A stretch of DNA of 34,140 nucleotides from positions 1-34,140 of the forward strand of contig JAPLPO010000192.1 in the NCBI GenBank assembly GCA_026400155.1. The letters run 5' to 3'. The notes below the pieces were generated by a model, which had not been told where the DNA came from, did not search any database, and saw only the letters and a program-made list of their open reading frames with translations. Positions within the stretch are counted from its first letter, which is position 1; every line of letters starts with the position of its first letter. Below, in pieces: positions 17,286 to 26,476 of the stretch. The translations under genes were made by a program, and so were the position numbers. The DNA is from Burkholderiales bacterium (GTDB lineage Bacteria > Pseudomonadota > Gammaproteobacteria > Burkholderiales > Burkholderiaceae_C).

Positions 17286-17963
17286 ATGTCAACAACGATC
17301 AATAACATTCCTGTTTACGACCGCTTTGCACCGCCAGTACCGGCGATCAGCAATGGCACTTCTTCAGCTGATCTTTCAAAGAACTTTTTGAAAATGTTGA
17401 CGGTGCAATTGCAAAACCAAGATCCGATGAACCCCATGGACAACGCCGCCATGACTTCACAGCTGGCTGCGCTGAACCAGGTGGATGGCATTAACAAATT
17501 GAACACATCGGTGACCTCTTTGGTGGCGCAGATGCAATCGGCCAACTTCATGAACTTGTCTTCAAGTGTTGGCAAAACAGCTTTGGCTGAAGGCTCACAG
17601 ATTTACTACGCTGGACACGCCGTGGGCATGGCAGCCAAGTTGGATGCACCCGCCGATTCCTTGAAAGCCGTGATTCGCGATGCCAGCGGACAAATCGTGA
17701 ATCAGTTTGATTTCGGACCCACCCCAGCAGGAATGAGCGATTTCATTTGGGATGGTGGCAACGATGCTGGCAAGCAAGTGGCCTCTGGCATGTACACGCT
17801 TGAACTGACTGCCAAAGATGCACAAGGCAAAACTTCTTCACCCAAAGCCTATGTGGGCGCCATGGTGGCAAGCATCGGTCAAGAAGGCGCAGACATGAAA
17901 GTCGGCCTGAGCGATGGACGCAACATTTTGACCACTGACATCGTCAAGTGGCTGGCCATTTAA
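17286..17963 (+). CDS. flgD: flagellar hook assembly (capping) protein FlgD
   Basis: LSKNFLKMLTVQLQNQDPMNPMDNAAMTSQLAALNQVDGINKLN, FIWDGGNDAGKQVASGMYTLELTAKD. Confidence 0.95.
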   Translation: MSTTINNIPVYDRFAPPVPAISNGTSSADLSKNFLKMLTVQLQNQDPMNPMDNAAMTSQLAALNQVDGINKLNTSVTSLVAQMQSANFMNLSSSVGKTALAEGSQIYYAGHAVGMAAKLDAPADSLKAVIRDASGQIVNQFDFGPTPAGMSDFIWDGGNDAGKQVASGMYTLELTAKDAQGKTSSPKAYVGAMVASIGQEGADMKVGLSDGRNILTTDIVKWLAI

Positions 17964-18000
17964 TTTTTTTGAACCAACAGATTAACCCGAGGACATTGAC

Positions 18001-20070
18001 ATGAGCAATATCGCAACCGCACTCTCTGGACTGCAAAACGTTTCCCAAGCCATTGACACCGTGAGTAACAACATTGCCAACGCCAACACCATTGGCTACA
18101 AATCTGGCGAATATGTGTTTGCCACTCAGTTTCTGAATGGCAGCAACTCGTCTGACCAGCCGGCAACCGGGCAAGGCAGCCAAACTTTGGGTGTGCGCAG
18201 GGCCATGACGCAAGGTGCTATTACCAACTCTGCCAATCCTTTGGACTTGGCCATCAGTGGCAAAGGCATGTTCCGTTTGTTGCAAGGCTCTGGCAGTGCA
18301 GAAACAGTTGACCCTTCTGCCGTTTATTACTCGCGCAATGGTCAATTTGGAGTGGACAAGAGCGGCTACATCGTCAATGAAAATGGCATGTATCTGACAG
18401 GCTATCAGCCCACGGTTGATGGCAATCAAATGACGGATGACTTGATAAAGAACAATGGCTTGCTGCGCATGCCCGACAGCAACTTGCCAGGCAATGCCAC
18501 CACCTATTCCACTTTGTCGGCCATGCTGGACTCCACTTCCACAGCGTTTACCAAAACAGCCAACGTTTCATTTGACCCCACTCAGGCCACTTACAACAAC
18601 AAAACCACACAGACCGTTTTTGACAATTCAGGTAATTCACACACCTTAGAGGTGTACTACCGCCGCATCAATGATTCAACATTGTCAATCACTTCTGGGG
18701 CTACAGGGTATACCTACACACCCAGCACTGCAGCATCGCCCAATACATTGGGCACGACCAGCGTAACTTTGAACAGCGAAACCGTGTTGCGTGTAAACAC
18801 AGCACCCGTTGCCTCAACCTTGGCAAGTGCCACATCAGCTGGCACAACCGTCTCTTTAACAGCAGCGCCCAGCAATGCAGGCACAGCGGTGACGGTGACT
18901 GAAGGTATGAAAGTATTTATCAATGGCGTTGATTCTGGTGTGACGGTTGCAGCCGGTGGCTACACTGCTGGAGCAACTTCATTAACAACAAGTGCCGCAG
19001 TTACCGTGCCTAGCGGAGCATCGGTATCTTTTTACCTTAGCGATTTAAAACCTACAGTTACAGCCGCAGCAAACGCCAGTTTGCTAACATCAGTATCAAG
19101 TGTTGCAGGTCTCGCTGTTGGCGATAAAGTGTACTTAAGTAATATAGATACTGGTGCAACGATTACGGCCATAGGCGACACTACAGTGACTCTTTCAAAG
19201 AGTATTTCTACCGGCGCACTGAGTGGTGTAACCACCGTTACTTTCAAGCGCCCATTGTCGATGACTTTGATTACACCTGAAGGTACAGAAATACCTGTCA
19301 CTGGCGCAACCAACAAAAAGACTTCTGGTGAAATTTTGACCACCACCACTTCACAAGTGGAAGTCTACGCATCGATTGACGGCAAGTTTTACGACTACCA
19401 AGACAGTTCTACATTTTCCAGTCGCGCTGCCAACCCCGAAACACAAGGCGCCAACGGAACAGGCTACAAAACAGTTGCCAAGCTCAGTTTCATGGGTGGT
19501 CAGAACATCGATTCCGTCGTGAAAGACTCTTTGTCTGGCGACCCGATGTTCAAGACAACCACCAAGTTGACCAGTCGTCTCGCCAACCAAGCAGGTGGCA
19601 GTTCTGACTTGATTTTGGATCTCGATTTGTCAGGCACTCAGCTTCACGCAGGCGCTTTCCAAATGACCAAGAGCATCCAAAATGGAGAGCCTGTTTCACG
19701 CTTGACCAAAGTCACAGTTGACAATGAAGGTCGCATCGTCGGTGTCTATGGCACTGGCAAACAACAATTCATTGGCCAAGTTGCCATGGTGAGTTTCGAC
19801 AACGAGGAAGGTCTTATTCCGGTTGGTAAGAATGCGTTTGCTGCTTCCAACATGACTGGTACCGAAAAAGACGGCACTGGCGTCACAGTAGGCCGAGCAG
19901 GTACGGGCGTGTTGGGCGAAATTCGCAGCCAAGCACTCGAAGCATCCAACGTTGACCTGGCCAACGAACTGGTTCGTTTGATGATTTTGCAACGCTCTTA
20001 CAGCGCCAACTCACAAAGCTTGAAAGCCGTTGACCAGACATTGCGCGACACGCTGCAAATGGTCGGTTGA
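18001..20070 (+). CDS. flgE: flagellar hook protein FlgE, 689 aa, with a large T/S/A/V-rich central insertion
   Basis: ALSGLQNVSQAIDTVSNNIANANTIGYKSGEYVF; C-terminal ALEASNVDLANELVRLMILQRSYSANSQSLKAVDQTLRDTLQMVG. Confidence 0.95.
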   Translation: MSNIATALSGLQNVSQAIDTVSNNIANANTIGYKSGEYVFATQFLNGSNSSDQPATGQGSQTLGVRRAMTQGAITNSANPLDLAISGKGMFRLLQGSGSAETVDPSAVYYSRNGQFGVDKSGYIVNENGMYLTGYQPTVDGNQMTDDLIKNNGLLRMPDSNLPGNATTYSTLSAMLDSTSTAFTKTANVSFDPTQATYNNKTTQTVFDNSGNSHTLEVYYRRINDSTLSITSGATGYTYTPSTAASPNTLGTTSVTLNSETVLRVNTAPVASTLASATSAGTTVSLTAAPSNAGTAVTVTEGMKVFINGVDSGVTVAAGGYTAGATSLTTSAAVTVPSGASVSFYLSDLKPTVTAAANASLLTSVSSVAGLAVGDKVYLSNIDTGATITAIGDTTVTLSKSISTGALSGVTTVTFKRPLSMTLITPEGTEIPVTGATNKKTSGEILTTTTSQVEVYASIDGKFYDYQDSSTFSSRAANPETQGANGTGYKTVAKLSFMGGQNIDSVVKDSLSGDPMFKTTTKLTSRLANQAGGSSDLILDLDLSGTQLHAGAFQMTKSIQNGEPVSRLTKVTVDNEGRIVGVYGTGKQQFIGQVAMVSFDNEEGLIPVGKNAFAASNMTGTEKDGTGVTVGRAGTGVLGEIRSQALEASNVDLANELVRLMILQRSYSANSQSLKAVDQTLRDTLQMVG

Positions 20071-20104
20071 TCTTTTTAATTTCTTAAAAACCCTGGCTTA
20101 AATC

Positions 20105-20848
20105 ATGATTGATCGTTTTGTCTTCACTGCTATGACCGGCGCCAAAAGCGCCATGGGGCAGTTGGCCACAACATCGCACAACATGGCCAATTTGCAAACG
20201 CCAGGTTTTAGAGAAATGTTGTCTTCTTTTCGGGCCGTACCGGTAAACGGAAGCAGCGCAGATTCTCGCGCCTTTGTGGTTGATTCAACACCTGGCGCAG
20301 ACTGGACGCCTGGCGCAGTGACTGCCACGGGCAATGCACTGGATGCTGCCATTCAAGATCAAGGCTTGTTTGCGGTACTCCGCAGCAACGGCCAAGAAGC
20401 CTACACACGTGCTGGCAAATTTCACATGGACGCGCAAGGTTTTTTGGTCAACTCATCGGGCTTGAGTGTTTTGAACGAGCAGAACCAAACCATTCAAATT
20501 CCTGTGGGTAGCCAAGATGTGACCATTCAGTCCAATGGCACGATCACAGCCACATTGCCAGGTCAAAAATTTGAAACGCCTGTGGCGCGTTTGAAATTGG
20601 TCAACCCAGCGCCACACACTTTGGAACGTCAGGCAGACGGCTTGTTTACCTCCACCCAAGATTTGGCATCTCTAGATGACATTCGTTTGGTGCCTGCTTC
20701 TTTAGAAAGCAGCAATGTCAGTGCAGCACAGGCCATGGTTCAAATGATTGCGCAAAACCGCTTGTTTGACTTGAACATTCGTTTGGTTCAAGTTGCTGAA
20801 CAAAATTCGAAATCTGCAGGGGCATTGATGTCCTTGTCCAGGGTTTAA
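20105..20848 (+). CDS. flgF: flagellar basal-body rod protein FlgF
   Basis: MIDRFVFTAMTGAKSAMGQLATTSHNMANLQTPGFREML; C-terminal SSNVSAAQAMVQMIAQNRLFDLNIRLVQ. Confidence 0.93.
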   Translation: MIDRFVFTAMTGAKSAMGQLATTSHNMANLQTPGFREMLSSFRAVPVNGSSADSRAFVVDSTPGADWTPGAVTATGNALDAAIQDQGLFAVLRSNGQEAYTRAGKFHMDAQGFLVNSSGLSVLNEQNQTIQIPVGSQDVTIQSNGTITATLPGQKFETPVARLKLVNPAPHTLERQADGLFTSTQDLASLDDIRLVPASLESSNVSAAQAMVQMIAQNRLFDLNIRLVQVAEQNSKSAGALMSLSRV

Positions 20849-20874
20849 ACACCCGTGAATGAAGGAGCTAGAAA

Positions 20875-21690
20875 ATGTTGAGATCATTATGGGTTGCCAA
20901 AACTGGCATGGATGCACAACAGGCCAACTTGGACACCATCTCCAACAACTTGGCCAATGTTTCAACCACCGCCTACAAACGCGTTCGCCCTATTTTTGAA
21001 GACCTGCTCTATCAAAATATTCGTGCACCTGGCTTGAACGAAGATTCTGCCAGCTATGTGCCAGCTGGCTTGCAAGCAGGTAACGGTGCTCGCATTGTTG
21101 CCACTCAGCGCATTAACAACTCTGGCTCCATGGTGCAGAGCCAAAACCCCTTGGACATGGCCATCAATGGCAATGGTTTCTTTGCTGTGTCAACGGCCAA
21201 CGGCGTGGCTTACACACGTGCTGGCAATTTCATGCGCAATGACAAGGGTCAAATTGTGACAGCCAGTGGCAATGTGTTGTTGGGACAAAGCAGCATCACA
21301 TCTGCCAGCGCAGGTGCAGCAGGTATCGTGATTCCTTCTAAAGCAACCACGTTTGCCATTGGGACCGACGGCACCGTGAGCTACAACTTGGCCGACTCGA
21401 CAGCTCCAACCCAAGCCGATCAAATTGCGATGGTGAACTTTGTCAACCCAACAGGCTTGGCTTCTGCGGGCGGCGGGTTGTACTACGAAACCATGTCTTC
21501 CGGTGAGGCTCAAGTGGGTGTTGCTGGCAAAGACGGCATGGGATCCATCACCCAGTATTACACCGAGCAATCGAATGTGAACGTGGCTGAAGAATTGGTC
21601 TCACTCATTGCTGCACAGCGAGCTTATGAAATTACAGCCAAGTCAGTTTCGGCTTCCGATCAAATGCTGCAAAAGTTAGGACAACTGTGA
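20875..21690 (+). CDS. flgG: flagellar distal rod protein FlgG
   Basis: LWVAKTGMDAQQANLDTISNNLANVSTTAYKRVRPIFEDLLYQNIRAPG; C-terminal SNVNVAEELVSLIAAQRAYEITAKSVSASDQMLQKLGQL. Confidence 0.96.
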   Translation: MLRSLWVAKTGMDAQQANLDTISNNLANVSTTAYKRVRPIFEDLLYQNIRAPGLNEDSASYVPAGLQAGNGARIVATQRINNSGSMVQSQNPLDMAINGNGFFAVSTANGVAYTRAGNFMRNDKGQIVTASGNVLLGQSSITSASAGAAGIVIPSKATTFAIGTDGTVSYNLADSTAPTQADQIAMVNFVNPTGLASAGGGLYYETMSSGEAQVGVAGKDGMGSITQYYTEQSNVNVAEELVSLIAAQRAYEITAKSVSASDQMLQKLGQL

Positions 21691-22382
21691 TGAAAAAACT
21701 CTACTTCCTTCTAGCAGTAGCTGCTATTTTGGCGGGTTGTGCAGAGTTGCCCTCGGCTTCCAAGCAATCCTTGGTCAATGGCGACACAACAGCGCGCCCC
21801 GAAACTCAAGCCGTTGTGTCTACTTCCAAAGGTTCTTTGGTTCCTACCTCAAGGCCTGCTTCTACAACACACAGAGGTCTTTTTGAAGAGCGCCGTGCTG
21901 TTCGAGTGGGCGACACCCTTACTGTGATGTTGAATGAAACAACCCGTGCCAGCAAAGACATTGGCACCAACGCCCGCCGCTTGTCTTCAAACGGATTGAA
22001 TGCTGGCTTTAACATCCGCAATGGCACAGCAGCACCCACAACCCTCAATGGCGGCCTGAATACCAACGGCAACACCAACTTTGACAGCAAAGGTGGGTCC
22101 TCTGCCTCTAACCAATTCTTAGGCACGATCACTGTGACTGTTTTGGAAGTGCTGCCCAATGGCAATTTGAATGTGGCGGGTGAAAAACGCTTGGCCGTCG
22201 GTCACGAAGAAGAAGTGATTCGCTTTGGCGGCATTGTGTCGCCCTCTACTTTGCAGGGCAATACTGTGTTGTCATCACAAGTGGCTGATGCTCGCATTGA
22301 ATACCGCGGTCAAGGTATCACAGACCAAATTCAGAGCCCTGGTTTACTGACCAAGTTGTTCTCCAAGTTTTCTCCTAACTGA
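21687..22382 (+). CDS. flgH: flagellar L-ring lipoprotein FlgH
   Basis: Lipobox AILAGCAEL; RRAVRVGDTLTVMLNETTRASKDIGTNA, VLEVLPNGNLNVAGEKRLAVGHEEEVIRFGGIVSP. Confidence 0.96.
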   Translation: MMKKLYFLLAVAAILAGCAELPSASKQSLVNGDTTARPETQAVVSTSKGSLVPTSRPASTTHRGLFEERRAVRVGDTLTVMLNETTRASKDIGTNARRLSSNGLNAGFNIRNGTAAPTTLNGGLNTNGNTNFDSKGGSSASNQFLGTITVTVLEVLPNGNLNVAGEKRLAVGHEEEVIRFGGIVSPSTLQGNTVLSSQVADARIEYRGQGITDQIQSPGLLTKLFSKFSPN

Positions 22383-22392
22383 GGCAGAGGCC

Positions 22393-23505
22393 ATGACCAA
22401 TCGAACTCTCTCTAAGTGGTTTTTGATCGCAGCTTTTGTATTCGGCATGTCAGAAATCATGGCAGCGCGCTTGAAAGACATGGCCGTGGTATCGGGTTTA
22501 CGCCCCAATCAATTGATTGGCTATGGCTTGGTGGTGGGCTTAGACGGTACTGGCGACAACTCTGGCGCCAACCCTGTTACGGGTCAGTCAGTCGTTACCA
22601 TGCTCAATTCACTGGGTGTTTCTATTCCACCTGGCATCAATCTGCAAGCTCGCAACGCCGCTGTGGTCATGGTGACAGCAGAGTTGGCCGCATTGGCCCG
22701 CCCTGGTCAGACCATGGATGTCACCGTATCCTCTTTAACCAGTGCCCGTAGTTTGCGCGGCGGCACTCTCATCATGACGCCATTGAAGGCCGCCAACGGT
22801 CAAGTCTATGGACAAGCGCAAGGATCCATTGTGATTCCAGGTGCCTCTGTGAGCACTGCCATGGCCAGAACCACCATCAATCAGTTGTCATCGGGTCGTA
22901 TTCCAAGCGGCGGCATTGTGGAGCAAGCTGCTCCAGAAGCCGATTTGGACCCTGTGGTTGAGTTCAATTTCCACAAAGTGGATTACGCTCAAATTCAGCG
23001 GGCTGTCGAAGCCATCTCTAAGGTGGTGAGTGAAGAAAATGCAGTGACAGCCATCGATGCCCGAACTGTTTCTGTTCGTGTACCCGTTCAAAGAGCACAA
23101 CGCGTCAATGTGATGGCGCAATTGCTTGAACTCGAGATTCAGCCTGTTGTAGACATTGCCAGGGTGGTCATCAATGCACGCACCGGGTCTGTGGTGGTGA
23201 ATCAGTCAGTCCGTTTGGCGCCTTTCGCTGTGACCCATGGCAATCTGACCATCCAAGTACAAGCCAGCAACCAAGTGGTTCCACAGTCATTGTTGTCTCG
23301 CAACCGCCCAGTGAACCAGCGCAATGAGCGCGTCAGCATCGATCCCGGCCCTGCGGGTCAGATGGTACGTGTCGAAGAAGGCGCTTCGTTGGAGCAAGTG
23401 GTCCGCGCCATCAACTTGCTGGGCGTCACATCGCAAGATTTGATGTCTATTTTGCAAGCCATGAAAACTTCTGGTGCACTGCAAGCTGAGTTGGAAATTA
23501 TTTAA
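22393..23505 (+). CDS. flgI: flagellar P-ring protein FlgI
   Basis: RLKDMAVVSGLRPNQLIGYGLVVGLDGTGDNSGANPVTGQSVVTMLNSLGVSIP. Confidence 0.97.
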   Translation: MTNRTLSKWFLIAAFVFGMSEIMAARLKDMAVVSGLRPNQLIGYGLVVGLDGTGDNSGANPVTGQSVVTMLNSLGVSIPPGINLQARNAAVVMVTAELAALARPGQTMDVTVSSLTSARSLRGGTLIMTPLKAANGQVYGQAQGSIVIPGASVSTAMARTTINQLSSGRIPSGGIVEQAAPEADLDPVVEFNFHKVDYAQIQRAVEAISKVVSEENAVTAIDARTVSVRVPVQRAQRVNVMAQLLELEIQPVVDIARVVINARTGSVVVNQSVRLAPFAVTHGNLTIQVQASNQVVPQSLLSRNRPVNQRNERVSIDPGPAGQMVRVEEGASLEQVVRAINLLGVTSQDLMSILQAMKTSGALQAELEII

Positions 23506-23506
23506 C

Positions 23507-23842
23507 ATGGCCGACCTCATCGTCTCTGGTCTGATTTCTGCAAAGCCGCTTTCTAGCGGCGTCGCGGATACGCCGCAGATTCAGAAAATCAAACAGACTG
23601 CTCAAGACTTTGAGGCTGTGCTGTTGCGCCAGATGATGCGTGAGATACGCAATTCCGTTTTCAGCGAAAGCAACAAAGGTGGCAGCAGTGCGGCCTATTT
23701 GAGTTTGGCAGATGAACAATTGGCCAACAACATGGCGGCGCAGGGCGGTTTTGGCTTTGGCAAAGCCATGGCCCAGCAAATGATTCAGCAGGTCCAGGCA
23801 GCTCAGTTAATCAACTCTGCTGCCAATGCCGTAAAACCTTAA
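23507..23842 (+). CDS. flgJ: single-domain rod-binding protein FlgJ (no muramidase domain)
   Basis: KIKQTAQDFEAVLLRQMMREIRNSVFSESNKGGSSAAYLSLADEQLANNMAAQGGFGFGKAMAQQM; 111 aa from ATG 23507; directly followed by flgK. Confidence 0.92.
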   Translation: MADLIVSGLISAKPLSSGVADTPQIQKIKQTAQDFEAVLLRQMMREIRNSVFSESNKGGSSAAYLSLADEQLANNMAAQGGFGFGKAMAQQMIQQVQAAQLINSAANAVKP

Positions 23843-23860
23843 GCACATCGGAACCATTCA

Positions 23861-25486
23861 GTGAGAACAGCAGCCCTCTTCGACAGCGCCATGGCCGGAC
23901 TTCAGTCCGCTCAGTCGGGCATGTTGGTTACTTCCCAAAACGTCACAGGTTCGTCTGTTGAGGGATATGTGCGCCGCACTTCCAGTGTTCGGGTCAATGG
24001 CTTGTCGCCTTCTTCGATGGATCTCACTGGCACATCATTTGCCGTTGAAGGTTTCACACGTTATTTTGACAATTTGCTGCAAGGTCAATTGCTGTCGCAG
24101 CAAAGCAAGACCAGTTATAGCCAGGCACTGACGCAGTCGGTTGCACCCTTGGATGCCATGCTCACTGAGCCTGCTACGTCTATTGCCACTGCCTTGGGCA
24201 ATTTTTTCAATGCTGCTGGCTCTATTGCCAATGAGCCTAGCAACGCTGCTTACCAGCAAAGTTTGATTGGCAATGCACGCTTGGTTGCCGATCGGGTACG
24301 TGGTTTGGCCAATTCTGTGGGGCAAATTTCAAGCAATGCGTCGCAAGCGCTAGCCGATGTGCTGAATCAGGCCAATTCACTCACGCCACAGCTGGCTTCG
24401 GTGAATGCCAAAATTCGAGCTGCAGCCATTCCTGGTTTGGCTGCGGCCTCAGCAGACTTGCTAGACGAACGAGACCGCATTGTGGGCAAGCTTCAAGAGT
24501 TGGTCGGCGGCACCACCTTGATCAATGAAGATGCGACAGCCAGCTATTTGCTCAATGGACAACACTTGGTGGATCGCGAAATTGCCAATGGATTTACCAA
24601 TGCATCAGGCACCAGCATTATTCGCAGTGATATGCCGCTGAGTGACCTCAGAGTCAGGGTGGCCTCATTGGATGGGCGCAATCCGGTTTACGTGAAGCTG
24701 GTGATGCCTTCAGTGGCACAAAAGCAAAACGATGGCATCACGCCACAACTTGATGCCAATGGCAATTCTGTGATGATTCCTGGCCAAACTATTTTGCAAG
24801 ATGGCAAAGCGGGTGCCTATGTTCATCTGATTCAGAACTTTGTACCCACTGTGCAAAAAAGCATCAATTTGCTGGCCACACAACTTGTGCAAAGTGTCAA
24901 TCAAATTACCAACGCCGCTGGCACTGCCATTGCGCCGATATTTGGTTTTGCCTCTATCACTTCTAGCCCTACACCCCTGACTGGTATTGTGAGTGACACG
25001 GCTGGAAAAGCTTTGCTTGATGGCCTTTGGAAAAAAACAGATGGCACTTCTTATGTCTACAGCGAGCTTGTAGAAGGCTCCAATCCTCTCAGCAAAAACT
25101 ATCGTCAAACCCTCGATGCAGCCTTAAGCAAGGCAGAGTTTGATGCACGTCAATTCAAGGTGGTGGGCACCTTTGACAACTCGCAGTTCACCAACATGGA
25201 CGCCACCGCTTCTGCCGCTTTGCAGGGCAAACGTGATTCATTTACTTCACCCGTGACTTTCATCACAAGCAGCGTGGCCACGACCATTGCCACTTGGAAA
25301 AATACCCTGCGGTCTGATGAAGCTTTGGAAAAAAGCTTGGCCAATCAAAAGTCTTCCATCACAGGGGTGAACTTGGACGAAGAAGCGGCCAACTTGGTCA
25401 AATATCAACAGCTTTACAACGCCTCCAGCAAATTGATTCAAACAGGTAAACAGATGTTTGACACTTTGCTGGGCATGTTGTCGTGA
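23861..25486 (+). CDS. flgK: flagellar hook-associated protein FlgK (GTG start)
   Basis: LFDSAMAGLQSAQSGMLVTSQNVTGSSVEGYVRRTSSVRV; C-terminal SSITGVNLDEEAANLVKYQQLYNASSKLIQTGKQMFDTLLGML. Confidence 0.95.
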   Translation: MRTAALFDSAMAGLQSAQSGMLVTSQNVTGSSVEGYVRRTSSVRVNGLSPSSMDLTGTSFAVEGFTRYFDNLLQGQLLSQQSKTSYSQALTQSVAPLDAMLTEPATSIATALGNFFNAAGSIANEPSNAAYQQSLIGNARLVADRVRGLANSVGQISSNASQALADVLNQANSLTPQLASVNAKIRAAAIPGLAAASADLLDERDRIVGKLQELVGGTTLINEDATASYLLNGQHLVDREIANGFTNASGTSIIRSDMPLSDLRVRVASLDGRNPVYVKLVMPSVAQKQNDGITPQLDANGNSVMIPGQTILQDGKAGAYVHLIQNFVPTVQKSINLLATQLVQSVNQITNAAGTAIAPIFGFASITSSPTPLTGIVSDTAGKALLDGLWKKTDGTSYVYSELVEGSNPLSKNYRQTLDAALSKAEFDARQFKVVGTFDNSQFTNMDATASAALQGKRDSFTSPVTFITSSVATTIATWKNTLRSDEALEKSLANQKSSITGVNLDEEAANLVKYQQLYNASSKLIQTGKQMFDTLLGMLS

Positions 25487-25511
25487 AAATTTTTAAGCAA
25501 GGACCGACACC

Positions 25512-26345
25512 ATGAGAATTAGCAGCCAACAGGTCTTTGACAGCGGTGTTTCCTCAATGCAACAACACACCTCTGATGTGGTGAAGTACCAGCAGCAAAT
25601 TTCTTCAGGACGTAAATACCAAATGGCGTCTGACGATGCCTTGGCGGCTGGCCTGGGTGTGCAGATTGATTTGGACAATGCTCAATTTGCCATGTTCAAA
25701 GTGAATCAAAATCACATCACGGCTTCATTGACATCGACAGACTCTCAATTGAGCGGAATCAACATTGCTTTGACCAAATTTCAGCAAATGATGGTGCAAG
25801 CTGGCAATGGTACCTTGGGCGTAGATGGCCTTAAAACACTGGGGCAACAGGCTGGTACCCTTTACAACACAGTGAATCAAATGTCTTTGGCCAAAGATGC
25901 CAACGGCGAGCAAATCTTAAGAACAGCAACACCCACCAGCGTTTTGGTGGCGCCCAATGTCAGCTTAGAAACTGCCCTGAGTTTTTCTGAAGTCATGTCA
26001 GCACCTACTGGCATGGCTCAAAATGTCATCACGTTCTTGGGTTCGGTGCGTGACACGCTCAATGCTGGAACGGCTTTGTCTGCCAGCGACATGGACAACA
26101 TTCAATTGGTGTTGAAACAAGTGACCAAGGCCCAAGTTAAAACTGGCCTTTTGCAAAATCAACTGGATGCCGCCACTGAAGCTGCCGACGTGCAAAAAAA
26201 CAATGTGGAAGTGCAACGCAGCAACTTGCTAGACACAGATTTGGCCACCGCTACGGCTGGTTTGGTTAAATCCAACGCACTTTTGCAGGCGGCTCAGTCC
26301 ATCATGACGAAGCTAGACTCAAATTCACTTTTCCAAAAATTGTGA
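25512..26345 (+). CDS. flgL: flagellar hook-associated protein FlgL
   Basis: MRISSQQVFDSGVSSMQQHTSDVVKYQQQISSGRKYQMASDDALAAGLGVQIDL. Confidence 0.94.
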   Translation: MRISSQQVFDSGVSSMQQHTSDVVKYQQQISSGRKYQMASDDALAAGLGVQIDLDNAQFAMFKVNQNHITASLTSTDSQLSGINIALTKFQQMMVQAGNGTLGVDGLKTLGQQAGTLYNTVNQMSLAKDANGEQILRTATPTSVLVAPNVSLETALSFSEVMSAPTGMAQNVITFLGSVRDTLNAGTALSASDMDNIQLVLKQVTKAQVKTGLLQNQLDAATEAADVQKNNVEVQRSNLLDTDLATATAGLVKSNALLQAAQSIMTKLDSNSLFQKL

Positions 26346-26452
26346 GCTCGGATTGTGTGCACTCTTTTTGGGTGCATTAAAGGCTTAGTATTTCAAAGTT
26401 GTAATGCTCTGTACATTTTTTGATGCTACTATTTTTGATTACTTTTTACCTC

Positions 26453-26469
26453 AAAGCGCATTTCGCTTT
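26453..26469 (+). repeat. perfect stem-loop AAAGCG-CATTT-CGCTTT immediately upstream of motA
   Basis: 6-bp stem and 5-nt loop followed by TT; ends about 7 nt before the motA ATG at 26477. Confidence 0.5.
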
Positions 26470-26476
26470 TTAAGAT

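Noticed and set aside
17356-17370. Sigma-54-like TGGCAC-TTCTT-CAGC inside flgD
   Set aside because: Two mismatches in the -12 box, inside coding sequence and far from a gene start.
19032-19349. 105-aa minus-strand ORF (MVVVKISPEVFLLVAPV...) inside flgE
   Set aside because: Val-rich product of Thr/Ala-rich sense codons; antisense to the FlgE insertion, with no start context or domain.
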